The position numbers and the translations under genes were made by a program. The notes beneath the pieces were generated by a model. The model saw only the letters and a list, made by a program, of their open reading frames with translations, did no database searches and was not told the origin of the DNA. Shown here piece after piece: positions 15,458 to 26,858 of a DNA stretch of 64,000 nt (positions within the stretch are counted from its first letter, which is position 1; every line of letters begins with the position of its first letter). Source of the DNA: Tistrella mobilis KA081020-065 (lineage in GTDB: Bacteria > Pseudomonadota > Alphaproteobacteria > Tistrellales > Tistrellaceae). Location: positions 3,020,001 through 3,084,000 of the forward strand of contig NC_017956.1 in assembly GCF_000264455.2 (NCBI RefSeq), in the 5' to 3' direction.

Positions 15458-17044
15458 TCAGGCGGTAGCGAATTTGCCGGCCAGGGCGTCCTCGATCAGG
15501 CGGATGGTCTCGGGCCGGCCGTAGAGCTGGATGAACGAGCCCATGCGCGGGCCCTGTTCCTGGCCGAGCAGCACTTCGTAGAGCAGCTTGAACCAGGCGC
15601 GCAGGTTCTCGAAGCCATGGGCCTTGCCCACCTCGTAGACCTCGTCCTGGATCGCCTCGGCGGTGGCGTCGGCCGGCAGGTCGCCGAGCCTTGCCGCCAG
15701 GGCCTCGATCGCCGCGCGCTCGGCCGCATCCGGCAGCTTGTAGCGCTTCTGCGGCTTCACGAAATCCTGGTAATAGTTCACCGCATAGCCGACCAGCCGG
15801 TCCAGATCGGGCTGGGTTTCGGGCGTCGCCTCGGGGGCGTAGCGGGTGATGAAGCCCCACAGCACCGACTTGTCCTCGGCATTGCAGGCGCTGGCCAGGT
15901 TGAGCAGCATCGAGAAGCCGACCGGCGGCTCGCCCGCCGGCGGGTTGCCGCCATGGATGTGCCAGGCCGGGTTCTCCAGCGTCTTCGCCGGCTCATCCGC
16001 GGCGTGGAAGCCGCGGAGATGGGCATAATAATCGTCCACCGCCCGCGGGATCACATCGAAATACAGCCGCTTGGCGCGCTTGGGCTGCTGGAACATGAAC
16101 AGCGACAGGCTTTCGGGCGAGCCATAGCGCAGCCAGTCTTCGATGCTGAGCCCGTTACCCTTCGACTTCGAGATCTTCTGGCCCTCGGCATCGAGGAACA
16201 GTTCATAGGCAAAGCCGTTCGGCTGGCGGCCGCCCAGGATGCGGGCGATCTTGCCCGACAGCTCGGCCGAGGGGATCAGATCCTTGCCGTACATCTCGTA
16301 GTCGACGTCGAGCGCCACCCAGCGCATCGCCCAATCGGCCTTCCACTGCAGTTTGGCCCGGCCACCGGTCACCGGCTGCTCCACCGTCGTGCCGTCCTCG
16401 TCCTGGAAGACGATGGTGGCGGCGGCGGCGTCATAAGACAGGATCGGCACCTGCAGCACCCGGCCGGTCGAGGGGCTGACCGGCAGGATCGGGCTGTAGG
16501 TCTTCTGCCGTTCCTCGCCCAGCGTCGGCAGCATGACCTTCATGATCTCGTCATAGCGCTCCAGCACCCGGCGCAGCGCATCGTCGAAGGCGCCCGCGCG
16601 GTAGCAGTCGGTCGCCGAGCGGAACTCGTAATCGAAGCCGAAAGCGTCGAGGAAGGCGCGCAGCCGGGCGTTGTTGTGGGCGCCGAAGCTCGCATGGGTG
16701 CCGAAGGGGTCCGGCACCGCGGTCAGCGGCTTGCCCAGCGCACCGCGCACCAGTTCCTGGTTCGGAATATTGTCCGGAACCTTGCGCAGCCCGTCCATAT
16801 CGTCGGAAAAGGCGATCAGCTTGGTGGGCATGCCGGTCAGCTGCTCGAAGGCCCGGCGCACCATGGTAGTGCGGGCCACCTCGCCGAAGGTGCCGATATG
16901 AGGCAGGCCCGAAGGGCCGTAGCCGGTCTCGAACAGCACATAGCCCTTCGCGGGCAGTTTTCCGTCCAGCCGCTTTGCCAGATCCTGGGCTTCCTTGAAC
17001 GGCCAGGCCTTGGCCTCGGCCGCGAGACGGCGATCGACGGTCAT
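15458..17044 (-). CDS. lysS: Lysyl-tRNA synthetase, class I
   Basis: A 528-residue class I LysRS, the archaeal-type enzyme that alphaproteobacteria use instead of class II. It attaches lysine to tRNA-Lys. The HIGH-like motif is HIGT at residues 49-52 ([13 protein letters not shown]) and the KMSKS motif is KISKSKG near residue 290. The C-terminal part is the helical anticodon-binding domain. I start it at the ATG at 17044 (MTVDRRL), because homologues begin there; the same frame runs on to 17134 without family similarity. The gene stands alone with a terminator-like hairpin downstream. Confidence 0.95.
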   Translation of the reverse strand: MTVDRRLAAEAKAWPFKEAQDLAKRLDGKLPAKGYVLFETGYGPSGLPHIGTFGEVARTTMVRRAFEQLTGMPTKLIAFSDDMDGLRKVPDNIPNQELVRGALGKPLTAVPDPFGTHASFGAHNNARLRAFLDAFGFDYEFRSATDCYRAGAFDDALRRVLERYDEIMKVMLPTLGEERQKTYSPILPVSPSTGRVLQVPILSYDAAAATIVFQDEDGTTVEQPVTGGRAKLQWKADWAMRWVALDVDYEMYGKDLIPSAELSGKIARILGGRQPNGFAYELFLDAEGQKISKSKGNGLSIEDWLRYGSPESLSLFMFQQPKRAKRLYFDVIPRAVDDYYAHLRGFHAADEPAKTLENPAWHIHGGNPPAGEPPVGFSMLLNLASACNAEDKSVLWGFITRYAPEATPETQPDLDRLVGYAVNYYQDFVKPQKRYKLPDAAERAAIEALAARLGDLPADATAEAIQDEVYEVGKAHGFENLRAWFKLLYEVLLGQEQGPRMGSFIQLYGRPETIRLIEDALAGKFATA

Positions 17045-17258
17045 GATGGGACGCATCCCTGCGAAGGGGTTGATGGATGGGAACGCGGCGAAGGTATGCG
17101 CAGCGGCGGCAAGGGTCAATCGAGCCGATCTCATACAAGGCCGGCTTCATCTGCATGGCCGAACTGGTACAAGACGCGAACAACCCCTATAACCTACGGG
17201 CACGCCCGCGCGATCGCAGCCATCATCCCTGACGAACGAGCCCCGCGACCGGACCCCG

Positions 17259-20222
17259 ATGCCAGCCCAAGACGACGCCTTCCGGGGTCTCGATCCCGCC
17301 CGCACCGACCCGCTGAACGCGCCCGTCCTGGTCGCGCGTCGCGGCCGCGGCTATTGGAGCGCGCGGCCGGGCGAGACCTCGCGGGCGCTGCGTCCCGACC
17401 GGGTGGCGACCGCCTGGCACGATCATCAGCCGCTGGTGATCCACAAGCCGGCGACGGCGCGACGGCTGGGGTTGGACCCCGTCCAGCTCGAAGCCTTCGA
17501 CCTGCTGGAACTTTTCGCCTTCATCAACCCGGCGGAAACCCCGCCGCCCACCGCGCGCGGCCTTGCCGCGGCGCTGGACGTGGAGCTGCCCGGCGCCGAT
17601 CCCGCGGGCGAGATCGCCTGCATCCGTGCCATCGCCCGCCGGCTGCTCAAGGTCGCCTCGATCAAGCTGCGCCTGCCGGAACCCGCCGCCCTGCTGCACG
17701 AGGCGGCGCAGGCCGGCTGGATCTGGGCCCGGCCGCTGATCCAGGCCTCGGGCGCGGTGCCGCCCGCCGACAGCTGGGGGCTGAGGGTCTGGGGACGGCT
17801 GCCCGAATGGCAGGAACAGCCGCCCGAAGGCCGTCCCACCCAGCTTGGCGTGCTGCCCGAAGAGGCGGTGCAGCGGCTGGAGCGGCTGACCGGCGCCGGC
17901 GCCGAGCCGCGCCCGGAACAGCGCCGCTATGCCATGCATGCCAGCCTGACCTTCGCCGCCCGCCATGAAGGCCAGGGCCCGGCCCTGGTGCTGGCCGAAG
18001 CCGGCACCGGCACCGGCAAGACGCTCGGCTATATCGCCCCCTCCAGCCTCTGGGCCGAGAAGAATGGCGGCACGGTCTGGATCAGCACTTATACCAAGAA
18101 CCTGCAGAAGCAGATCGACGACGAACTCGACCGGCTCTATCCCGATCCGGACGAGAAGGCGCGGCGCGTGGTGGTGCGCAAGGGCCGCGAGAACTATCTC
18201 TGCCTGCTGAACTATCAGGAGGCCATGCGCCGCACCGATACCGGCCCCGACCGGGCGGGGCTGGTGCTGACCGCCCGCTGGATCGGCGCCACCCGCGACG
18301 GTGCGCTCTATGGCGGCGATTTCCCGGGCTGGTTGTCGGAACTGGTCGGCCGGCGGGCGACGCTGGATCTCACCGATCATCGGGGCGAGTGCATCTATTC
18401 CGCCTGCGAGCACTATCGCCGCTGCTTCATCGAACGCGCGCAGCGCCGCTCGCGCCGCGCGCGGATCGTGGTTGCCAATCATGCCCTGGTGATGGTTCAG
18501 GCGGCCACCGGCGGCGATGATCAATACGGCCCCGACCGCTTCGTCTTCGACGAGGGCCATCACCTGTTCGACGCGGCCGATGCCGCTTTCGCCGTCGACC
18601 TGTCGGGCCGCGAGGGCGAGGAGCTGCGCCGCTGGATCGCCGGCCGCGAGACCCAGCGCCGCAGCCGTGCCCGCGGCCTGCGCGACCGGGTGGGCGATCT
18701 GGTCGCCGGCCGCCCGGCTGCGGAAGAGGCGCTGGCCGAGGCGATGCGCGCCGCCCGCGCCCTGCCGGCCGAGGGCTGGCGCCAGCGGCTGGAAGACGGC
18801 CTGCCCGAGGGGCCGTTCGAGGTGTTCCTGGCCCGCGCCCGCGGCACCGTGCTTGCCCGTGCCGCCGGCGATGCCGATGCGCCCTATGGGCTGGAGGCGC
18901 CGGTCGCCCCGCCGGCCCCCGATTTCATCGTGGCAGCCACAGAGCTTGAAGCCGCACTCCGCCTGCTGGAAGTGCCGCTCGGCCGGCTGTCGGAAGCGCT
19001 GGCCGGCATGCTGGATGAAGAGGCCGACACGCTGGAGCCGGGGGACCGGGCGCGGATCGATGCCACCGCCCGGGCGATCAGCCGCCGCGCCGCAGGCCTG
19101 GTCAAATCCTGGCGCGAGATGCTGGGTGCGGTGGAAGAGGGCCCGCCCGCCCATCATGTCGACTGGCTGGCGATCGACCGCGCCTTCGGCCGTGATGTCG
19201 ATGTGGCGCTGAAGCGGCGCTGGATCGACCCGATGCTGCCCTTCGCGCGGGTGTTCGGCGAACGCGCCCGCGGCCTGCTGGTGACATCCGCCACCCTGAC
19301 CGGCGGACGGCTGCCCGCCCGGGCCAAAGCGACGGCGCCCGACGGCGACGGCGACCCGCCAGCCACGGCGGAAACCCGCGACGGTCTGGACTGGCGGACG
19401 GCCTTCACCCGCTCGGGCGCTCGCCACATTCCCGGCACGCCGCAGACGTTGAGCCTGCCCTCGCCCTTCGACTACGGCGCCTCGGCACTGGCCCTGGTGG
19501 TGACCGATCTGCGCCGGTCCTCGGCCGACCAGATCTCGGCCGCCTATCGCGAACTGTTTCTGGCGGCAGAGGGCGGCGCGCTCGGCCTGTTCACCGCCGT
19601 GCGCCGGCTGCGCGTCGTGCACGACCGGATCGCGGCGGCGCTGGAAGAGGCGGGGGTGTCCCTTTACGCCCAGCATGTCGATCCGCTGGACACCGCCACC
19701 CTGGTCGACATCTTCCGCGCCGAGGAAGAAAGCTGCCTGCTGGGCACCGATGCGGTGCGCGACGGCGTCGACGTGCCCGGGCGGTCGCTGCGCCTGCTGG
19801 TGGCCGACCGGGTGCCCTGGCCGCGGCCCGACATTCTGCACCGGGCCCGGCGGCTCGCCTTCGGCGGCAGCCATTACGACGACGCCATCGTCCGGCTGCG
19901 GCTGCGCCAGGCCTTCGGCCGGCTGATCCGGGCGCGGGAGGATCGCGGCGTCTTCGTGCTGCTGGACGGTGCCCTGCCAACAAGGCTGACCACCGCCTTC
20001 CCCGAAGGCGTGACGGTGGAACGGGTCGGCATCGCCGAGGCAATCCGTCGCACCCGTGCCTTTCTGCACCCGCAAGCCGGCCAGGATCGGGACCGGCGGG
20101 ACGGGGCCGGCTTGCCCCTGCCCGAGGCTTCCGGTAACAATCGGGGACCGGCGGTGCCGGGCACCCGGCAACCGGGCGACCGGCAACAGGACAACCGGCG
20201 CCCGGACGACATCTCCGGCTGA
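17259..20222 (+). CDS. dinG: DinG/XPD-family ATP-dependent DNA helicase
   Basis: A 987-residue superfamily 2 helicase. Walker A is AGTGTGKT near residue 250, and DEAH-type box II is FDEGHH near 430. Four cysteines between them (YLCLLN, then C-IYSA-C-EHYRR-C) fit the 4Fe-4S cluster of XPD/DinG helicases. Motif VI is represented by RLRQAFGRLIRAREDRG. It unwinds 5'-3' with roles in resolving R-loops or damaged forks. The first 230 residues are an N-terminal extension. It is divergent from lysS; an ATG at 17259 with no strong SD is the first sensible start. Confidence 0.88.
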   Translation: MPAQDDAFRGLDPARTDPLNAPVLVARRGRGYWSARPGETSRALRPDRVATAWHDHQPLVIHKPATARRLGLDPVQLEAFDLLELFAFINPAETPPPTARGLAAALDVELPGADPAGEIACIRAIARRLLKVASIKLRLPEPAALLHEAAQAGWIWARPLIQASGAVPPADSWGLRVWGRLPEWQEQPPEGRPTQLGVLPEEAVQRLERLTGAGAEPRPEQRRYAMHASLTFAARHEGQGPALVLAEAGTGTGKTLGYIAPSSLWAEKNGGTVWISTYTKNLQKQIDDELDRLYPDPDEKARRVVVRKGRENYLCLLNYQEAMRRTDTGPDRAGLVLTARWIGATRDGALYGGDFPGWLSELVGRRATLDLTDHRGECIYSACEHYRRCFIERAQRRSRRARIVVANHALVMVQAATGGDDQYGPDRFVFDEGHHLFDAADAAFAVDLSGREGEELRRWIAGRETQRRSRARGLRDRVGDLVAGRPAAEEALAEAMRAARALPAEGWRQRLEDGLPEGPFEVFLARARGTVLARAAGDADAPYGLEAPVAPPAPDFIVAATELEAALRLLEVPLGRLSEALAGMLDEEADTLEPGDRARIDATARAISRRAAGLVKSWREMLGAVEEGPPAHHVDWLAIDRAFGRDVDVALKRRWIDPMLPFARVFGERARGLLVTSATLTGGRLPARAKATAPDGDGDPPATAETRDGLDWRTAFTRSGARHIPGTPQTLSLPSPFDYGASALALVVTDLRRSSADQISAAYRELFLAAEGGALGLFTAVRRLRVVHDRIAAALEEAGVSLYAQHVDPLDTATLVDIFRAEEESCLLGTDAVRDGVDVPGRSLRLLVADRVPWPRPDILHRARRLAFGGSHYDDAIVRLRLRQAFGRLIRAREDRGVFVLLDGALPTRLTTAFPEGVTVERVGIAEAIRRTRAFLHPQAGQDRDRRDGAGLPLPEASGNNRGPAVPGTRQPGDRQQDNRRPDDISG

Positions 20223-20271
20223 CGACACCACCTCCTCATCGCATCTCCCGCCCCTCGACGGTTGACGGTAA

Positions 20272-20676
20272 ATGGCTGCTCATCACTCCGCATTGATCCA
20301 CACCATGGTTCTGATCTCCGCCGCCGATCGCGAGATGACCGATTTCGAGATGAAGGCGATCGGCGACACGGTGCAGGGCCTGCCCGTGTTCCGCGATTTC
20401 GACGCGACCACGCTGCCCGCCATCGCATCGGATTGCGTCGGCATGCTCCAGAACGAGGACGGGCTGGATGCCGTTCTCGACCATCTGGCAGCCGACCTGC
20501 CGGCGAAGCTGCGCGAGACCGCCTATGCGCTGGCCTGCGAAGTGGCCGCCGCCAACGGCTCGGTCAGCCAGGAGGTGATGCGCCTGCTCGAAATCCTGCG
20601 CCATCATCTGAACATCGACCGCCTGATCGCGGCTGCGATCGAGCGCGGCGTCCGCGCCCGCTATGCCCATCTCTGA
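20272..20676 (+). CDS. TerB-like (tellurite resistance protein B family) protein
   Basis: A 134-residue all-helical soluble protein. MVLISAADREMTDFEMKAIGDTV near the start and ALACEVAAANGSVSQEVMRLLEILR in the second half form the pair of acidic helix-loop-helix segments typical of TerB-fold proteins, which are thought to bind divalent metal near membranes. It lies between the helicase gene and rnhB on the same strand with short gaps. The name does not imply tellurite resistance here, as no other ter gene is present. Function unknown. Confidence 0.75.
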   Translation: MAAHHSALIHTMVLISAADREMTDFEMKAIGDTVQGLPVFRDFDATTLPAIASDCVGMLQNEDGLDAVLDHLAADLPAKLRETAYALACEVAAANGSVSQEVMRLLEILRHHLNIDRLIAAAIERGVRARYAHL

Positions 20677-20688
20677 TCGGCAGAGCCG

Positions 20689-22709
<2,021 letters not shown>

Positions 22710-22712
22710 GCG

Positions 22713-24104
22713 TCAGCCGCGATAGCGGCGGGTCAGCGCGTCGGCATGGGTCAGCAGCGCCTGGGCACGGGCATCCAGACCAAGCCTGCCATACACATTC
22801 GACAGGGCCCGCAGGGTCGCCGGCACCTCGGGCGTGGCCGCCCGGCGCAGTTCCAGCATCTGCTGGGCCGGCACCAGCCGGTCGGCCCTGATCAGGGCAT
22901 CCAGATAGACCTGTTCGAACAGGTCGCGCTGAGCATGGCTGCCGCCGATCTCCGTCATCCGCGGCAGGGCCTGGCCCAGGCCGCGGATCGCCGCCTGCCA
23001 TTCGCCCTTCGCATGGGCCAGCAGGCCGTCCGCGGCCGGAACCGCCACCTCCGCCCAGGCCGGCACCAGGAAGGGCGGCACGGCGCGGGCATGGGCATGG
23101 ATCGCCAGCCGCAGGGCATCGGCCTTCTCGGTCAACCCGGCGCGGGCCAGACCGTAGAGATATTGCAGGTCCAGGAAGGGCTGGACATGGTCGCCGGTGC
23201 GCAGCGCCAGATAGCTGCCGAGATCGGCCCAGCGGTCGCCGACATCGATCCCGGCCAGTTCCAGCCGCATCAGCAATGAGACCGCATTGATCTGGTCCTG
23301 GGAATATTCCTTCCACACCCCCCAGACCCGGCCGTCATAGATCGCGAAAATCTCGTCCACCCGGTCGCGATCCAGCAGAAACAGGCAGAGATGCCACCAA
23401 TTGTGGGTCGACATGAACGAGTTGAGCCCGACCCAGGTCTCGCTCATCTCCTGCATGAAGGCGAGCCCGTCATCGGTGCGGCCGCGGCTGAGGCAGACAT
23501 GGGCGATGGCATGATGGGCCCAGGGCTCGTCGCGGCGCAGCCGGATCGCCTCGCGCGCTTCCGCCTCCGCCTCGTCGATCAGATGGCACTGTTCCAGCGC
23601 GAAGGCGCGCATGCCGTGCAGTTCCGCCACCTCGGGCGCATGGGGCACGGCATGGTCGACGATGCGCAGCATGGTCGGGCTGTCGCCCAGATTGAAGGCG
23701 TGATACTGGCCGAGCTTGGCGGCGACCAGATCGCGGGGAAAGCGCGCCACCGTCTCTTCATGCAGACGGATCGCCCGCGGCATGTCGCCCCGGACCCAGG
23801 CGCCCACCGCCTCTACCGTCAGCCGCTCGCGCGGGGTGGCATCGCCGGCCGCGGCCTCGGCCCGGGCCAGATAGGGCGTGGCATTGGCGACCGCATCGGG
23901 GGTTTCGGCGAACATGTGCAGGGCTGCCGCATAGGCCTGGGCCAGGGCCGAATCATGATCGGCATCCGCCGCCGGCAGCAGGTCGACCGCCTCGGTCCTG
24001 TAGCCCAGGAAACCGCCGATGAAAGCGTCGATGCCGTCGATGGTGCCCGACCGGCCGGTGGTCACGGCATTGTCGAGACGGTCGGTCTGTCGGCTGATCG
24101 GCAT
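22713..24104 (-). CDS. TTC38-like tetratricopeptide repeat protein
   Basis: A soluble protein of 463 residues made of repeated helix pairs. Recognisable points are HHAIAHVCLSRGRTDDGLAFM and STHNWWHLCLFLLDRDRVDEIFAIYD, features of the TTC38-like family found in bacteria and eukaryotes. No catalytic motif is visible and the molecular role is unknown. I chose the ATG at 24104 (MPISRQ, with GGGGATG upstream); the frame runs on to 24176. It ends 3 nt from the convergent ccrM gene and lies 144 nt downstream of mutY. Confidence 0.75.
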   Translation of the reverse strand: MPISRQTDRLDNAVTTGRSGTIDGIDAFIGGFLGYRTEAVDLLPAADADHDSALAQAYAAALHMFAETPDAVANATPYLARAEAAAGDATPRERLTVEAVGAWVRGDMPRAIRLHEETVARFPRDLVAAKLGQYHAFNLGDSPTMLRIVDHAVPHAPEVAELHGMRAFALEQCHLIDEAEAEAREAIRLRRDEPWAHHAIAHVCLSRGRTDDGLAFMQEMSETWVGLNSFMSTHNWWHLCLFLLDRDRVDEIFAIYDGRVWGVWKEYSQDQINAVSLLMRLELAGIDVGDRWADLGSYLALRTGDHVQPFLDLQYLYGLARAGLTEKADALRLAIHAHARAVPPFLVPAWAEVAVPAADGLLAHAKGEWQAAIRGLGQALPRMTEIGGSHAQRDLFEQVYLDALIRADRLVPAQQMLELRRAATPEVPATLRALSNVYGRLGLDARAQALLTHADALTRRYRG

Positions 24105-24248
24105 GTCCAGGCATCCCCTGCTGTCGCGCTGCGGCGGGCGGTGACCGGGCCGGATGGCCGTCACCGCCGCCTGCACCAGTCTGGGTGCGCCGGGCCCGGC
24201 GGATCAAGGGTTCCGTTTGCCGCAGCCCCCCTGATCCACCGGCCGGGG

Positions 24249-25424
24249 TCAGAAGGGCAGCCCCTGCTGGCGGCCACCGACACCGGCATGTTCGACCAGC
24301 TTGGCCATCACGCTCGGCAGGCCGGCGACGCCCAGATGTTCGGGCTTGCACCAGCGCGGATCGCCCGCCTCCCCCGCTTCGGCCGCATCCAGGGCCGCGG
24401 CTTCGGCCCTGGTCATCCGGCGCAGCATCACCCGCGCCTCCAGCCGGAAATGGGTGAAGACATGAACCACCGTGCCCGGCAGCATCCGCCAGCCGGTGGG
24501 GCCGAGCGGGGCATGGGCCAGGGCCTCTGCCTCGTCCCAGGGCGCCCCCTCGCGCCAGGGCGTGGCCGGCACTTCGGTCATGGCCCCCAGCAGCCCGCCT
24601 TCGGGGCGGGTGCGGATGCGCAGCGCATCGCCGGGCGCCAGGGCCACGAAGGCCACGGCATGGCGCACCGGCCGCTCCCCCTTGGGCAGGCGGGCGGGCA
24701 GGTCGTCGGCGATCTCCCGTGCCTCGGCAGCGCATTCGCCGGTCCAGGGGCAGCGATGGCAGGCGGGGCGGCGCGGGGTGCAGAGCGTGGCGCCCAGATC
24801 CATCATCGCCTGGGCGAAATCGCCCGGCCGGTAGTCATGGGCGAACTGGGCGGCGCGGGCGCGCAGTTCCGGCTTGGCATCCGGCAGGGGCGTCGTGACG
24901 GCATAAAGCCGCGCGGTCACCCGCTCGACATTGCCGTCCACCGGCACGGTCGGCCGGTCGAAGGCGATCGCCGCCACCGCCGCCGCGGTATAGGGGCCGA
25001 CACCCGGCAGATCCAGCAGCCCAGCCTCGGTATCGGGAAAGCGGCCGCCATGATCCGCTGCCACCGCCTGAGCACAGGCATGAAGGTTGCGCGCGCGGGC
25101 GTAGTAGCCGAGCCCCGCCCAGCGCGCCAGCACCTCTTCCCGGGGGGCGGCGGCCAGATCGGTCACCCGCGGCCAGCGGTCCAGGAAGGCGCGGAAATAG
25201 GGCCCGGCCGCGGCAACCGTGGTCTGCTGAAGCATGATCTCGGACAGCCAGACGGCGTAAGGATCTGCGGTCTCGCCCGGCGCTGCCCGCCAGGGCAGCA
25301 CCCGGCGGTTGTGGTCGTACCAGTGCAGCAGCCGCATGCGCAGCCGGTCGCGGCGCGCGGGATCGATCGGCGGCACGGCAGGACCGGCGGCGATCCGGGT
25401 CTTGGGCGGGCGGCCTCGGGGCAT
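24249..25424 (-). CDS. mutY: A/G-specific DNA adenine glycosylase MutY
   Basis: A 391-residue base-excision enzyme that removes adenine opposite 8-oxoguanine. LPWR and WLSEIMLQQT (catalytic Glu region) come first. The helix-hairpin-helix is LPGVGPYTAAAVAAIAFDRP, followed by VDGNVERV with the catalytic Asp. The iron-sulfur motif C-X6-C-X2-C-X5-C is in CTPRRPACHRCPWTGEC. The C-terminal third is the NUDIX-like 8-oxoG sensing domain. I placed the start at 25424 (MPRGRPP); 25466 (MSGPSLV) is in frame and equally possible. Confidence 0.94.
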   Translation of the reverse strand: MPRGRPPKTRIAAGPAVPPIDPARRDRLRMRLLHWYDHNRRVLPWRAAPGETADPYAVWLSEIMLQQTTVAAAGPYFRAFLDRWPRVTDLAAAPREEVLARWAGLGYYARARNLHACAQAVAADHGGRFPDTEAGLLDLPGVGPYTAAAVAAIAFDRPTVPVDGNVERVTARLYAVTTPLPDAKPELRARAAQFAHDYRPGDFAQAMMDLGATLCTPRRPACHRCPWTGECAAEAREIADDLPARLPKGERPVRHAVAFVALAPGDALRIRTRPEGGLLGAMTEVPATPWREGAPWDEAEALAHAPLGPTGWRMLPGTVVHVFTHFRLEARVMLRRMTRAEAAALDAAEAGEAGDPRWCKPEHLGVAGLPSVMAKLVEHAGVGGRQQGLPF

Positions 25425-25504
25425 CGGCGGCGGACATCCTGGCTGAACGAGAGAAGGCCCTGACATAGACCGGAGCAATGCCGGCGGCAAGGCCCGGCTG
25501 CGCC

Positions 25505-26455
25505 TCAACCGCCGCCCCGCGGCGGCGGCAGGGCCTTCAGCTGGCATTCGGCTTCCGCCTGAATCCAGGTCAGGAAATCGCGGATCGGCCGCGCGCCCTC
25601 GCGGTCTTCGGGATAGACCACCCAATAGTCGTGGGGGACGTCCAGGCTTTCGGCGAAGGGCCGGACCAGCGCGCCGGTCACCAGTGCATCGACCGCCAGC
25701 CCCAGCGGCACGATCGCCGCCCCCATGCCGGCCGCCGCCGCGTCCAGGCACAGAAAGGTCAGGCCATAGCGCGGCCCCCGGCCGCCATCGACGCCCGACA
25801 GCCCATGATGGCGCAGGAAATCGGTCCAGCCCGGATCGACGAAACTGCCGGCCGGGTCGATCTCGTCATGCAGCAGGGTAACGCGGGCCAGATCCGCCGG
25901 GCTGCGCAGCCGCGCAGCCATCGCCGGCGCGCAAACCACCACCATCCGCCCGGGCAGGATCCGGTGCGCCACCAGCCCCGGATAGCGGCCACCGCCATAG
26001 CGGATCGCGACATCGACGCCGTCGCGATTGAAATCAGCCAGCGTCGAGGCGGCAAGCAGGCTGACCTGGCGGCCGCCGAGCGCCGCGGTCAGCCGCTCCA
26101 TCCGCGGCAGCAGCCAGCGGCCGGCAAAACTCGCCAGCGTCGAGACGGTCAGGCCGAATTCGGAGGTGACCTCCTGCACCCGCCGGATTTCGGTTTCCAG
26201 CTGGTCGAACTGGTCGGTCAGCGCCGGCTGCAGGCGGCGGGCATATTCGGTCATCTCCACCCCACGCGCATGGCGGGCGAAGAGCGGCCGGCCCAGCCAG
26301 TCTTCAAGCTGGCGGACCTGCTGGCTGACGGCCGCAGCCGTGACGCCCAGCTCTTCGGCCGCGCGGGAGAAGCCGCCAAGGCGCGCGGCGGCCTCGAAAT
26401 GACGCAGCGCCAGCAAGGGCGGCAACCGGCGACGGCGAAGCGGCGGCTGGCTCAC
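25505..26455 (-). CDS. LysR-family transcriptional regulator (GcvA-like)
   Basis: This 316-residue regulator has the N-terminal helix-turn-helix LPPLLALRHFEAAARLGGFSRAAEELGVTAAAVSQQVRQLE and RPLFARHARG, then a substrate-binding-like effector domain (GLTVSTLASFAGRWLLPRM onward, with AIRYGGGRYPGL). It is divergent from a small ORF and an isochorismatase-fold gene; palindromes at 26510-26531 in the gap are candidate binding sites. The likely target is that divergent unit. The effector is unknown. Confidence 0.9.
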   Translation of the reverse strand: MSQPPLRRRRLPPLLALRHFEAAARLGGFSRAAEELGVTAAAVSQQVRQLEDWLGRPLFARHARGVEMTEYARRLQPALTDQFDQLETEIRRVQEVTSEFGLTVSTLASFAGRWLLPRMERLTAALGGRQVSLLAASTLADFNRDGVDVAIRYGGGRYPGLVAHRILPGRMVVVCAPAMAARLRSPADLARVTLLHDEIDPAGSFVDPGWTDFLRHHGLSGVDGGRGPRYGLTFLCLDAAAAGMGAAIVPLGLAVDALVTGALVRPFAESLDVPHDYWVVYPEDREGARPIRDFLTWIQAEAECQLKALPPPRGGG

Positions 26456-26509
26456 GCAGGTGGATCCCGTCCTGGAGGGCGAGCCGTCGGGTCCGGGTCC
26501 TGCCCGACC

Positions 26510-26531
26510 CAGGCTCAGCCTGATTGAGGCT
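26510..26531. promoter_or_regulatory. Nested palindromes in the LysR/isochorismatase divergent region
   Basis: CAGGCTCAGCCTG (26510-26522) is a perfect 6+1+6 palindrome. Its right arm is reused in AGCCT-gattg-AGGCT (26517-26531), so three AGGCT/AGCCT boxes occur in 21 bp. They lie 55 nt upstream of the LysR gene start, a usual place for LysR autoregulatory sites. Confidence 0.4.
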
Positions 26532-26611
26532 ATGGGCGAGAAAGGCTCCGTCGCGGCCGGGGCCGGCTCGCCGTAGTCTCAGGACCGTATCATGAACTCC
26601 GGAGACGAACC

Positions 26612-26824
26612 ATGTCCCCCTCCCCGTCGGCCCCCTGCATGGACCGGCGGCGCGCCGTCTTTCCGTCGGTGGCACCGCTGTCTGCGGCCCTGATCTCCCT
26701 TGTCCGGCACATCGACCGCCTGGTGCGGAGCGACCGTCCCGGCCGGATTCCGGCCGCCGAACGCCAGGCCTATGGCCTCGGCGATCCGTATTGCGAACCG
26801 CCCCGTCCCTGCTGGCCCTTCTGA
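26612..26824 (+). CDS. Small hypothetical protein (70 aa)
   Basis: The reading frame has a Shine-Dalgarno GGAG 7-8 nt before its ATG (ccggagacgaacc). The product is basic, with a possible amphipathic helix (LSAALISLVRHIDRLVR) and a Cys/Pro-rich end (DPYCEPPRPCWPF). It has no recognised domain. It starts 156 nt from the divergent LysR gene and ends 34 nt before the isochorismatase-fold gene, so it could be the first gene of that unit. Support comes from the SD and position only. Confidence 0.45.
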   Translation: MSPSPSAPCMDRRRAVFPSVAPLSAALISLVRHIDRLVRSDRPGRIPAAERQAYGLGDPYCEPPRPCWPF

Positions 26825-26858
26825 AACCGGATCCATCCGCCGCCCCCAACGGAAAGCC

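Noticed and set aside
17223-20231. Long minus-strand open frame antisense to the DinG-like helicase gene
   Set aside because: The plus-strand frame has Walker A, DEAH and four cluster cysteines; the antisense product has no recognisable motif.
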